From positions 1,842,572 through 1,906,571 of the forward strand of contig NZ_CP047046.1 in NCBI RefSeq assembly GCF_030408435.1: DNA of 64,000 nt, written 5' to 3'. The stretch is from Corynebacterium auriscanis (GTDB taxonomy: Bacteria > Actinomycetota > Actinomycetes > Mycobacteriales > Mycobacteriaceae). How positions within the stretch are numbered: position 1 is the first letter of the stretch; every line of letters starts with the position of its first letter. The notes under the pieces were generated by a model. That model did not search any database, was not told where the DNA came from, and saw only the letters and a list, made by a program, of their open reading frames with translations. The position numbers and the translations under genes are program-made. Below are positions 24,540 to 32,019 of this stretch, one piece after another.

Positions 24540-24582
24540 GTTGGCCTCCTTTGGTTTGTTCTGTGCCCCGCTCTTGCGGCGC

Positions 24583-24618
24583 TGACTACAGATTGCCATA
24601 GGTGACTACCGAATGCCA
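24583..24618. promoter_or_regulatory. Direct-repeat operator of the lysis/lysogeny switch
   Basis: Two copies of TGACTAC-N-GA-N-TGCCA lie 20 nt apart (24583-24598 and 24603-24618) in the gap between the divergent Cro-like and repressor genes. A third partial TGACTACAAA overlaps the repressor start at 24686. Direct repeats two helical turns apart fit binding sites of the phage regulators. Confidence 0.55.
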
Positions 24619-24684
24619 GACATGTGATTAGACTTACCCCTTTCAACTACCCCCATTAGGTATTGTTGCCTGCATGAATAGACG

Positions 24685-25200
24685 ATGACTACAAAACGCT
24701 ATATCGTGTCATTCATGGAACACAAAGACTGGCTTAACGACCTTTTGCGGGGCGACTCGATGCGACAGGCGTCCCACAAAGTTGGCTACGCACAGACCAC
24801 ACTCCAGCGACAGGCAGACCGCGGTGCCCTTTCCCCTGAGATGGTTATCGCCCTCTGTCGCGCCTACGACCACCCCGCGGTGGAAGGCCTCGTGGAGACC
24901 GGCTACCTATTCCCCCACGAGGTGGAAACCCCCGGTGTGAACCTCGTACTCCCTAAGGCCACGAACCGCCAGTTGCTCGAGGAGATCAACCGCCGCTCCG
25001 ACCCAGAGGCGCGCCACCTATTCACCGCCACGGATGACCATGACGTGGTGGATCTGGACGAAGACGCTGAAGTGTTCGAATTCGCCCCACCAACCACCCC
25101 TGCTGTCGAGCAGCGCCCATACGATAACGGCATGCCCGATGACGCAGTAGCAGACAGCAGCCCAGAAGTAGGAGGCACCCTAGATGACTACGAACGATAA
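24685..25200 (+). CDS. Phage immunity repressor-like protein
   Basis: 171 residues; ATG at 24685 or the internal ATG at 24715 (MEHKDWLND). 'DLLRGDSMRQASHKVGYAQT' and 'LQRQADRGALSPEMVIALCRA' build a helix-turn-helix, and the rest is an acidic, flexible tail (VVDLDEDAEVFEF). It is the first rightward gene from the switch, so most likely the prophage repressor. It lacks a visible S24 protease domain. The stop overlaps the RhuM gene start by 17 nt. Confidence 0.65.
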   Translation: MTTKRYIVSFMEHKDWLNDLLRGDSMRQASHKVGYAQTTLQRQADRGALSPEMVIALCRAYDHPAVEGLVETGYLFPHEVETPGVNLVLPKATNRQLLEEINRRSDPEARHLFTATDDHDVVDLDEDAEVFEFAPPTTPAVEQRPYDNGMPDDAVADSSPEVGGTLDDYER

Positions 25201-26215
25201 ACACGACCAGATCGCCATCTACACAACCGAAGACGGCGCAGCACAGGTTCGCCTGCAACTTAAAGATGGCACCGCGTGGCTAACACAGAAACAAATGTCT
25301 GAATTATTCAACGTAGGTGTCTCATCCATCAGCAAACATCTCAAAAACACTTTCGACGAAGGCGAATTAAATCGAGAGTCAACTGTTGCAAGATTGGAAA
25401 ATGTTGGAGTTGAGCAGGGAAGAACTGTCACTAGAACAATCGAACACTACAACCTAGATGCCATACTCGCAGTCGGATACCGAGTGCGCGGACAGCGCGG
25501 AACCCAATTCCGCAAATGGGCAACCGAGGTTCTACGCGAATACCTCGTCAAAGGATTCGCCATGGACGACCAACGACTCAAGAACGACGGCATCGACACT
25601 CACTTCGACGAGCTACTTGAACGCATTCGCGAAATCCGCGCATCCGAACGCCAGATGTTCCGCAAGGTTCTCGACGTCATAACCGCAACCAGCGACGATT
25701 ATCACGAAGTGAAAGACTATAAGTCGGTCAAAAACTTCTTCGCAGGGATCCAAAACCGGTTGCATTACGCAACACACGGCAAAACCGCTGCGGAACTCAT
25801 TTGGGAACGAGCAGATAACACCCAACCAAACGCAGGACTCACTACTTGGGATGGCGAAAAACCTCACAAAAAAGACATGATCACTGCCAAAAACTATCTT
25901 CACGAAGACGAAGCCAAGCGAATGAACCGGCTTACCAGCATGTTCTTGGACTATGCAGAAGACCAGGCAGAAATGAGGAAAACCCTGCTTCTCGAGGACT
26001 GGGTGAAGAAGACCGATGCGTGGCTTGTGTTCAACGAAAGACAGGTCCTCCAAGGTTTCGGAACACGGAAAATGACGCAGGCTCAGAATAAAGCGCTGAG
26101 CGAATGGGATGCTTACCAGCGGCGCTTAGACAACGAAGTAAACGAGATCGATATGCGCCAGCTTGAAAGCGAGGTGCGAGAGCTTAACAAGAAACAGCAT
26201 CGAGGTGAGCGATGA
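25184..26215 (+). CDS. RhuM-family protein
   Basis: A 343-residue protein of the RhuM family: 'DGTAWLTQKQMSELFNVGVS', 'SISKHLKNTFDEGEL', 'YNLDAILAVGYRVRGQRGTQ' and 'FRKWATEVLREYLVKGFAMD' follow the known order. RhuM proteins occur in pathogenicity islands and mobile elements, often beside Fic, toxin-antitoxin or restriction genes; the biochemical role is unknown. Here it lies in the lysogeny operon between repressor and ImmA-like peptidase, with overlapping junctions on both sides, so it is expressed in the lysogen. G+C content looks lower than in its neighbours. Confidence 0.85.
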   Translation: MTTNDKHDQIAIYTTEDGAAQVRLQLKDGTAWLTQKQMSELFNVGVSSISKHLKNTFDEGELNRESTVARLENVGVEQGRTVTRTIEHYNLDAILAVGYRVRGQRGTQFRKWATEVLREYLVKGFAMDDQRLKNDGIDTHFDELLERIREIRASERQMFRKVLDVITATSDDYHEVKDYKSVKNFFAGIQNRLHYATHGKTAAELIWERADNTQPNAGLTTWDGEKPHKKDMITAKNYLHEDEAKRMNRLTSMFLDYAEDQAEMRKTLLLEDWVKKTDAWLVFNERQVLQGFGTRKMTQAQNKALSEWDAYQRRLDNEVNEIDMRQLESEVRELNKKQHRGER

Positions 26216-26613
26216 CCTCGATCCATGATCTTCACGACATGGCCTACATCATGGGCGTCAACCTCCAGCACCACCACGGACTCCCCAAAGGGTGGTACTC
26301 CCCCAGTTTGCGCACCATTTCCACCATGTACGACATGGCCGTGTGGGATTATAAATCCACGCTTGCCCACGAACTCGGGCACGCCGTGTACAACGACCAG
26401 AAAACAGGACGGGACGACTTCGACCAGCGCCAGGAAGACCGAGCGGACAGGTTCGCCGCAAAGCTCCTCATCAACGACGACGAGCTTAAACACCTCGCCT
26501 TATGGCACCGCCACGACCTCCACAGTCTCGCAATCGACCTCGAAGTCACACCCCGCCTACTCAAGGTCTACCTCCAACTACACCCGAACGTCCTGAAAGA
26601 ACTAGCAGCATGA
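26212..26613 (+). CDS. ImmA/IrrE-family metallopeptidase
   Basis: A 133-residue protein with the zinc-peptidase motif 'LAHELGHAVYND' (HExxH, about residues 57-62), a preceding 'GWYSPSLRTISTMYDM' strand region, and the downstream acid 'RADRFAAKLLI'. Relatives such as ImmA cleave Xre-type repressors to induce mobile elements. A probable target is the product of the first gene of this operon. Starts in an ATGA overlap with RhuM and ends in one with the next gene. Confidence 0.85.
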   Translation: MTSIHDLHDMAYIMGVNLQHHHGLPKGWYSPSLRTISTMYDMAVWDYKSTLAHELGHAVYNDQKTGRDDFDQRQEDRADRFAAKLLINDDELKHLALWHRHDLHSLAIDLEVTPRLLKVYLQLHPNVLKELAA

Positions 26614-27401
26614 ACGCGAACCCCTATCTCAACCCGTCAGCAGTCACCCCACCCCCTCCAAATCCGAACCCTCCCCGCCAACAGCCATTCTGGAAAAAAG
26701 CGCTAGCCTTCATCGCCGTGGGATTCGGAGCAATCCTGATTCTCAGCGGGATCACTAGTGGAGATTTTCTTTTCTGTCTGCTCGCGGGGCTAGCAATTGC
26801 CCTTCCGGGAATCTGGTGGCTTGTCCACGAAAACCGAGAGAAAAATGGCGCAGCACCAATGAAACGGCATTGGGCAATCATCGCCATCGCATCCATCGTG
26901 ATGTTATTTGCCAGTGGTGCGTTTTTGCCCGAGCGACAAGGAAACACCGAAACCGCCCCGGCCACATCGAGCACATCTTCTACCCCACCACCACCATCGT
27001 CGGAGGCGCCAACAACGAGCGAGACACCGACCGAGACAACATCTGCTGCTCCAACAACTGAATCAGTGGAACCAACAACCTCACCGACTACCACGGCAAG
27101 TGCTGAACCAGTATCTCCACGGGTCGACAATGAGAGTGATGACGAGGATCGCCCTTATGTTCCTCCCGCTCGTCAGCCTGCCCCGATTCGTCAGCAACCT
27201 GCTCCTGCCCCGCGCCCAGCACCGGTTGCCCCACAACCTGCACCAGCCCCACAACCCGCGTACGAGCCACCGTCAACAGGTGCCGGAACCGTGCACCCAG
27301 GAGCGTACTGCTCCGGCGGGACCGGCGTCAGTAAGACCGGGAAACCAATGGTGTGCGCTCCCGCATCCGATGGCAGGAACCGGTGGCAATCAGCCGGATA
27401 A
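26610..27401 (+). CDS. Prophage membrane protein with Thr/Pro-rich stalk
   Basis: 263 residues from the ATG at 26610. A proline-rich N terminus is followed by three membrane helices (about 27-47, 52-72 and 84-104), a long Thr/Ser/Pro stalk (about 110-225, with PAPAPRP-type repeats) and a C-terminal 'GAYCSGGTGVSKTGKPMVC' plus 'GRNRWQ' cap, a two-cysteine module seen at the ends of many actinobacterial surface proteins. As last gene of the lysogeny operon it is a candidate superinfection-exclusion factor. That role is inferred from context only. Confidence 0.65.
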   Translation: MNANPYLNPSAVTPPPPNPNPPRQQPFWKKALAFIAVGFGAILILSGITSGDFLFCLLAGLAIALPGIWWLVHENREKNGAAPMKRHWAIIAIASIVMLFASGAFLPERQGNTETAPATSSTSSTPPPPSSEAPTTSETPTETTSAAPTTESVEPTTSPTTTASAEPVSPRVDNESDDEDRPYVPPARQPAPIRQQPAPAPRPAPVAPQPAPAPQPAYEPPSTGAGTVHPGAYCSGGTGVSKTGKPMVCAPASDGRNRWQSAG

Positions 27402-27591
27402 CACGAAAAGCGCCCCGGTTTTCCGTTATGTCAGCGCGGGAAAACCCGAGGTAGCGCTACACGGGTTGCGCTGATCTCCGCATCCACTATCATGGGTGAT
27501 GACATTTAAGCCTCCAATCAGCCTTAATGTCACCCAACAAGGCGAAGGGCCTCTACCCGCCCGCAACGACAAGTAGAGACCCTTTGTGAAG

Positions 27592-27720
27592 CTAGCTAGT
27601 AGGCCAGCCCATAAACTCGCGAACCACATCCGCGAGCAACCTGGCTACCAGCGAGGACAAAGCCCGGGATGCAATCTCACCAATTGCGTGCCGGGCTTTA
27701 CCTTTAATCGGCTTGCCCAT
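27592..27720 (-). CDS. Possible small basic protein, 42 aa
   Basis: ATG at 27720 has a strong AAGGGGGTGA site. The peptide starts MGKPIKGKARHAIGEIA and forms an amphipathic helix ending GWPTS. It stands alone between lysogeny operon and integrase, antisense to both. The sequences around it (27402-28023) hold several hairpins and no other credible gene. Confidence 0.35.
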   Translation of the reverse strand: MGKPIKGKARHAIGEIASRALSSLVARLLADVVREFMGWPTS

Positions 27721-27871
27721 GTTGTCACTTCACCCCCTTTCCTATCAGGCGGTGGACCAATCCTGCTGACGCAATCTCAGCTCCAACACGCCCTGGCGGC
27801 GGAAGCCAATCAGCGCCGTCAGGAAAGGCGACCTGCAACAGCAAGTCACGCAACATAATACCCCAAGAAAA

Positions 27872-27928
27872 AGACCGCCTACGGTGCTCGCTAATAACCA
27901 CATCATTGAGCACCGCAGGCGGTTAGGT
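27872..27928 (-). terminator. Long-stem terminator upstream of the integrase
   Basis: ACCGCCT-A-CGGTGCTC and GAGCACCG-C-AGGCGGT form a 16-bp stem around an 18-nt loop. On the minus strand it is followed by TCTTTTTCTT, so it should stop leftward transcription coming from the integrase side. An open frame of 62 codons that starts inside this hairpin is therefore unlikely to be a gene. Confidence 0.65.
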
Positions 27929-28023
27929 TACCCATTACAGGGCACACGCAACCTCTCACTAACGAGGGGTGCGGAAGTGCCGCCCGGCGCGTGTTATTAG
28001 CGCTGGCTAGCAAAGGATAGTTT

Positions 28024-29118
28024 ATGGCATCGATCAAGAAATACGCCACAAAACAGGGAACGAAGTGGCGTGTGCAGTACCGCAGCCCGGACGGGAAATC
28101 ACGCACCAAACGCGGGTTCGAAACAAAAGCGAAAGCCCAAGCATGGGCAGACAAAAACGCCGTCAGTATCGGCGATGGTAGCTGGGTGGACCCAGCCGGG
28201 GCGAAGATCACCATCTCCGACCTGGCAGAGACCTGGCTCGCGACCCGCAGTCACCTCAAGCCCTCCACGAAGGCAATGTACAAGCAGGTCTGGGAGGGGA
28301 CTGTGAAGCCACATTGGGGTGATTATCGCGTGGCTTCTATCCGCCCGTCGATGGTGCAGACGTGGGTTAGTGGCTCGGCTCATTCCGCGTCCTGGACGAG
28401 GCACGCGCACAACGTGCTGTCGCAGATTCTGCAGATTGCGGTTGAGGACAATCTGATCGCTCGGAACCCTGCTCGCGGGGTGAAACTTCCTCGGCGCTCT
28501 AAGGGTGTGAACGTGTACCTCACGATGGAGCAGCTCAAAACCTTAGCTACTAAATGTGGTGACCGTGAAGACCTTGTTCTCCTCCTTGGCACCGTTGGCT
28601 TGCGCTGGGGTGAGGCTATCGCTTTACGCCCAATGGATATTGACTTCACCACCGGACGTATCGCTATCAGTCGCAATGCTGCCAAAACAGGGAACACCAT
28701 CACTCTAGGCACACCGAAGACACATAAGACTCGGTCTGTGGCTATCTCCCGGTTCGTATTGGACAAGCTCGCGGTGCGGGCGCAGGGCAAGGCTTCCGAC
28801 GCGCTGTTGTGGACGAACACGAAGGGTGGATTTCTCATGGCCCCGGGGCACAATTCATGGTTTTACTCAGCAGTAGAGAAGTGCCAGAAGGAAGACGATA
28901 CGTTCCCTCGGGTGACGGTTCACGGGCTACGCCATGTGGCCGCTGGTTTGCTGGTTCAGGCTGGGGCGAACGTGAAGCTCGTCAGCGCACAGCTTGGGCA
29001 CGCCTCCACCTCGGAAACCTTGAACCGTTACGCGGGACTATTCGAAGACGGGCTGGATGAGATCGCCGATGTGATGGATCGGGAGTTGTCGGGTGGTCGT
29101 CATTTGAGGGCGGTGTGA
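28024..29118 (+). CDS. int: Tyrosine-type phage integrase
   Basis: A 364-residue tyrosine recombinase. Residues 1-60 form an arm-binding domain ('KWRVQYRSPDGKSRTKRGFE'), about 65-155 the SAM-like core-binding domain, and the catalytic domain has box I 'GTVGLRWGEAIAL' (Arg), 'HGLRHVAAGLL' (HxxR), 'LGHAS' (His) and the final 'NRYAG' (Tyr). It catalyses insertion and excision at the tRNA-like site that begins about 40 nt downstream of its stop. Confidence 0.9.
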   Translation: MASIKKYATKQGTKWRVQYRSPDGKSRTKRGFETKAKAQAWADKNAVSIGDGSWVDPAGAKITISDLAETWLATRSHLKPSTKAMYKQVWEGTVKPHWGDYRVASIRPSMVQTWVSGSAHSASWTRHAHNVLSQILQIAVEDNLIARNPARGVKLPRRSKGVNVYLTMEQLKTLATKCGDREDLVLLLGTVGLRWGEAIALRPMDIDFTTGRIAISRNAAKTGNTITLGTPKTHKTRSVAISRFVLDKLAVRAQGKASDALLWTNTKGGFLMAPGHNSWFYSAVEKCQKEDDTFPRVTVHGLRHVAAGLLVQAGANVKLVSAQLGHASTSETLNRYAGLFEDGLDEIADVMDRELSGGRHLRAV

Positions 29119-29159
29119 TTTTGTGTCGTCAAAATGTCGTCATTTTTAATGGAGTTGAG

Positions 29160-29216
29160 GGCGTCTAGCTGGTCAGACGCTGTTTAACCCTAGGTTCGAG
29201 TCCTGGTGGGAGAGCT
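29160..29216 (+). other. Probable attR: tRNA 3'-end-like sequence
   Basis: Directly after the integrase lies a T arm CTAGG-TTCGAGT-CCTGG followed by a 7-nt acceptor-like strand. Upstream are a D-arm-like hairpin GCGTCT/AGACGC and no acceptor 5' strand or anticodon arm. A 3' tRNA fragment next to the integrase gene is the standard attachment core. The matching full tRNA and attL should lie left of the window, so exact core limits cannot be read here. Confidence 0.6.
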
Positions 29217-29221
29217 TTTGA

Positions 29222-29269
29222 TGCCCCGCCCGTAACCTGCGTTCATGCTGGTAGGGCGGGGTTTTTCGT
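29222..29269 (+). terminator. Terminator after attachment site
   Basis: GCCCCGCCC and GGGCGGGG form a strong stem followed by TTTTTCG on the plus strand. It would stop integrase transcription or, originally, that of the host tRNA gene. Confidence 0.75.
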
Positions 29270-29305
29270 GTTTTCTGCGGGTGTTGGATTTTAGTCCCTT
29301 AACCC

Positions 29306-29421
29306 GGTGTTACGCCCTTTTCGGGCATGACAAAACCCCACCAGGAACCCGAAGGCCCCCGATGGGGTTTTAGTGCAACCGCTGGGACTCGAACCCAGAC
29401 ACCTACCAACTAGGCGGCGCT
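29306..29421. repeat. 116-bp cassette-boundary repeat, copy 2
   Basis: Second copy of the repeat at 3579-3694, same length and orientation, about six mismatches. It contains the same hairpin and tRNA-like block. Here it lies outside the probable attR and follows the orphan ADP-ribosyltransferase/immunity remnant, just as the first copy follows the EndoU immunity gene. Confidence 0.9.
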
Positions 29422-29577
29422 AATCGTCATCATCAATGCGCCGGTATAGCTCGTCCCGAGCCATATCCAACATACCCAAGGCTGTCACAAACGCAGGCTC
29501 CCCTGAGTCTCCACCTCAACAACCATGCCTCCCTCATCGTCAGCAACCATGTCAACAATGGTGCGATGCAACAACAT
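29420..29577 (-). pseudogene. Frameshifted small acidic gene in orphan cassette
   Basis: From an ATG at 29577 (with AAGGGGG upstream) the frame gives MLLHRTIVDMVADDEG ... VETQ, then loses frame in a run of G near 29495-29505. One additional G would continue into GEPAFVTALGMLDMARDELY and a final acidic IDDDD with stop at 29420-29422, right at the repeat. It probably was a second immunity gene of about 55 residues. The reconstruction is mine. Confidence 0.5.
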
Positions 29578-29597
29578 AGGGCCCCCTTCGACACTTC

Positions 29598-29822
29598 CTA
29601 CGTGACAATTCCGTAGTCCAACTCAAGATCAACGACGAGCGCTCCGATCGGCTCGTTATCTTCCAACCACTTCTCCACCGCCGCACGCTGCACCGCCTTA
29701 GGCTCACCTTTCACACCAAGGTCGTCCAGTAACGCAGGAAGATTCGTCGGCGGATCACTAGGTTTACGGATCCCCAACTCATCCCAGAAACGCTTCGCAT
29801 ACTCTCTGTTACGCGCGTCCAT
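29598..29822 (-). CDS. Putative orphan immunity protein, 74 aa
   Basis: A 74-residue protein MDARNREYAKRFWDEL ... LELDYGIVT with ATG at 29822. It overlaps the stop of the ADP-ribosyltransferase-like fragment by 14 nt, nearly the same overlap as between the EndoU toxin and its immunity gene. It is helical, mildly acidic and without signal sequence. It could protect the host from phages carrying the matching toxin, if still expressed. No promoter was recognised. Confidence 0.5.
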   Translation of the reverse strand: MDARNREYAKRFWDELGIRKPSDPPTNLPALLDDLGVKGEPKAVQRAAVEKWLEDNEPIGALVVDLELDYGIVT

Positions 29823-30239
29823 AAATCATCTCCACGTGAATCAAAGGGACTTCACCTTTTTCAACTCTTACAACCTTCATCGTAGCACCTGGAGGAACAA
29901 GAAACTCCTGCTGAGGAACCAATTCCGCGTCGCCGTTTGTTGGCATCCATATACCAGGTGTGCCTTTCCTCGCCGTTATTTTTAGCAAAGCGCCAGCTTT
30001 GCCAAACGTCCTAAACTCTTCCTCTGCAACCTCTCTTGCAGCTGTGATTGCTTTAAAACGCTTTGCCTTAAAACGCTCTTTGTCTAACAGTTCCTCGATG
30101 GTCTCAACCCCGAACTCATCGTGCCAGTTGCGCACACCGCACCACGAGACGCCAACATCAAACAAAAAGAACACGCCCCAGGCTCCGGCACACGCGCAAA
30201 CGCCGTCCCATCACGCATCACATTCCGCACAATCGTCCC
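29809..30239 (-). pseudogene. Truncated MuF-ADP-ribosyltransferase-like toxin gene
   Basis: About 30138-30239 is nearly identical to the MuF gene at 4594-4695 (encoding the conserved block that includes the CxxC of the MuF domain). Below about 30135 the sequence switches to an unrelated, out-of-frame stretch whose frame encodes 'AGALLKITARKGTPGIWMPT' and 'ELVPQQEFLVPPGATMKVVR'. This is the C-terminal half of the ADP-ribosyltransferase fold, with QxE in place of the ExE motif. The N-terminal half, including the catalytic Arg and STS region, is missing. No functional toxin can be made. Confidence 0.65.
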
Positions 30240-30280
30240 TGAGGTTAACCTCGAGTAGTGGACACCCGAGGGTAACCTCA
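30240..30280. repeat. Palindromic scar joining portal and MuF fragments
   Basis: Forty-one bases with no counterpart in the prophage lie exactly between the two homologous blocks. TGAGGTTAACCTCGAG and CCCGAGGGTAACCTCA form 16-nt arms with two mismatches around a 9-nt loop. This could be the footprint of an excised insertion element or a recombination site. Confidence 0.6.
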
Positions 30281-30433
30281 GACACCCCAAGACGATGCAA
30301 CACAATCTCAGACCCCATCGGGAAAATCTTCGCCTGCACCGCCTTGACCATCGCATCCATCGTCGCCGCCAGCGTCGGCGTAGAAACATCACGCCACACC
30401 GGCGACACCACCACACCACCCGCCCCCAACGCC
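30281..30433 (-). pseudogene. Portal gene fragment
   Basis: This 153-bp block encodes 'GVVVSPVWRDVSTPTLAATM' and the following 'VKAVQAKIFPMGSEIV', matching the prophage portal near 5269-5421 with only a few substitutions. It ends abruptly at the host sequence in front of the MFS gene. Together with the MuF fragment it shows that a portal-MuF-toxin region of a closely related phage once lay here. Confidence 0.8.
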
Positions 30434-30482
30434 TTCACTAGCTGCCCTCCGCGCTTTCACCCTTCCGCTAAGGTTCTCCGTT

Positions 30483-31901
30483 ATGTGGAAGACCTTTACG
30501 CACAAGCTCATCGGCACTCCCCCGATGTCCGATCTAGAGCACGTTGAAGAAAACGCCGGGCGCTACTCCCTCGGCTTCGGAGCCCAGAACATCGGAGATC
30601 AGATCGTCTCCGCCAAAACCGTACTGCCCTGGTTCTTGGGTCTCGTTGGCTCCCCCGCGTGGGTCACTCCGCTGCTTGTCCCCATCCGAGAATCGGGGTC
30701 CATGCTCCCCCAAGCCGCTCTTCGCCCGTGGATCCAATCACGCTCGCGCCGCCTTCCGCTGCTTCTATTGGGTTCAGCCGGCCAGGGCCTCGCGTGCGTT
30801 TTCATCGCCCTTACTGCGATGTTCGCCCGAGACGCGCTCGCCGGAGTGCTGGTTCTCGCCAGTTTGGCCCTTCTCTCACTGTGCCGCGCATTAGTTTCGC
30901 TCACCAGCAAAGACATCTCGGGTCGGACCGTCCCCAAGGGTTTCCGCGGCCGCCTGACGGGTTTTGCCACTACACTCTCCGGCGGAGTCGCGATCATCGT
31001 GGGCATCGCCCTGCAGGCCCTGCACGATCGCCTCACCCCTGGGCTCTTCGCCGTTCTCTTCATCATCGCTGCGGCCTCGTGGGGCCTGAGCCTGTGGTTT
31101 TTCAAGGGGATTCGGGAGCTGGGCGGGTCGGCGTCGGTTAAAAAACAAGTGACCGAAGAAACAAAGGACCAACAGCAAGCCCAGGAGGCCATGCAAACCC
31201 CGTCCGCGTACGTGCGGGAGGTCGTAAAGGATATTCGGGAACTCTTGGCCGGGGACCGGAACTTCCGCGCGTTTGTGCTGGTACGAACTCTACTGCTGAC
31301 CAGCGCACTGTCCCCCACGTTCCTGGTGGCTATGGCTGCGGATAATCAGCACCGCGCGGGGAATTCCATCGCGGCCACGCTGTTCACTGGACTGGGCACG
31401 TTCGTCATCGCCTCGGGGGTCGCGTCGCTACTGGCGGGTCGCATCTCCGGTTGGCTATCTGATGTATCCAGCAGGAATACCCTAGCCGGCGCCGCGTTGC
31501 TGGCCACCGTTGTCCTTATTGTCACGGTCGTTTTGGCTTTCTTTATATCTTTATCCGACGCCACCACGTCCCCCTCCTCCACCCCCCACTGGTTACCGCA
31601 GGCACTGATGTGGTGGTTGCCTGTGGCATTCTTCGTCGTTTCGCTTGCTCACGCCGCGATTCGTGTGGCTCGGTCGACTTACGTGGTGGATATGGCCGAA
31701 GGTGATCAACGTACCCGGTATGTCTCCGTGGCCAACACCCTGATGGGCGTACTGCTTCTGTTGGTGGGCGCTTTGACCTCGCTGCTGGCTGTATTCAATC
31801 CCGTGTGGCCCTTGGCGGCACTAGCTGCCCTGGGACTGTTGGGCTCAGTATTGGCCAAGCGCTTGCCGGATGTCTCCGCGGATAAGAACGCGCTGGGATA
31901 A
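30483..31901 (+). CDS. MFS-type transporter
   Basis: 472 residues with twelve hydrophobic segments in the 6+6 pattern and a charged central loop (about 220-250, with EETKDQQQAQ). The last segments include 'GVLLLLVGALTSLLAVFNPV'. I do not recognise a substrate-specific motif. It is the first host gene right of the phage remnants and has a plausible start at ATG 30483. It is probably a drug or metabolite exporter or an uncharacterised permease of lipophilic actinobacteria. Confidence 0.75.
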   Translation: MWKTFTHKLIGTPPMSDLEHVEENAGRYSLGFGAQNIGDQIVSAKTVLPWFLGLVGSPAWVTPLLVPIRESGSMLPQAALRPWIQSRSRRLPLLLLGSAGQGLACVFIALTAMFARDALAGVLVLASLALLSLCRALVSLTSKDISGRTVPKGFRGRLTGFATTLSGGVAIIVGIALQALHDRLTPGLFAVLFIIAAASWGLSLWFFKGIRELGGSASVKKQVTEETKDQQQAQEAMQTPSAYVREVVKDIRELLAGDRNFRAFVLVRTLLLTSALSPTFLVAMAADNQHRAGNSIAATLFTGLGTFVIASGVASLLAGRISGWLSDVSSRNTLAGAALLATVVLIVTVVLAFFISLSDATTSPSSTPHWLPQALMWWLPVAFFVVSLAHAAIRVARSTYVVDMAEGDQRTRYVSVANTLMGVLLLLVGALTSLLAVFNPVWPLAALAALGLLGSVLAKRLPDVSADKNALG

Positions 31902-32019
31902 CTGAATCGCGCGCGTTCGCGTAGTTGCCGAAGCTGAAGTTGGCTAGTGTGGAAAGTCTAAAACCGTTATCGAAAACTAAAGTGCCGAAATCTTCGAAAA
32001 ATCAAGGACGTTGAAAACC

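Noticed and set aside
27725..27913. 62-codon minus-strand frame upstream of the integrase
   Set aside because: Its start lies inside the long-stem terminator at 27872-27928 and no ribosome binding site is visible.
29306..29421. The 116-bp repeats as attL/attR of the prophage
   Set aside because: Copy 1 lies inside the morphogenesis operon with phage genes on both sides, so it cannot be a prophage end.
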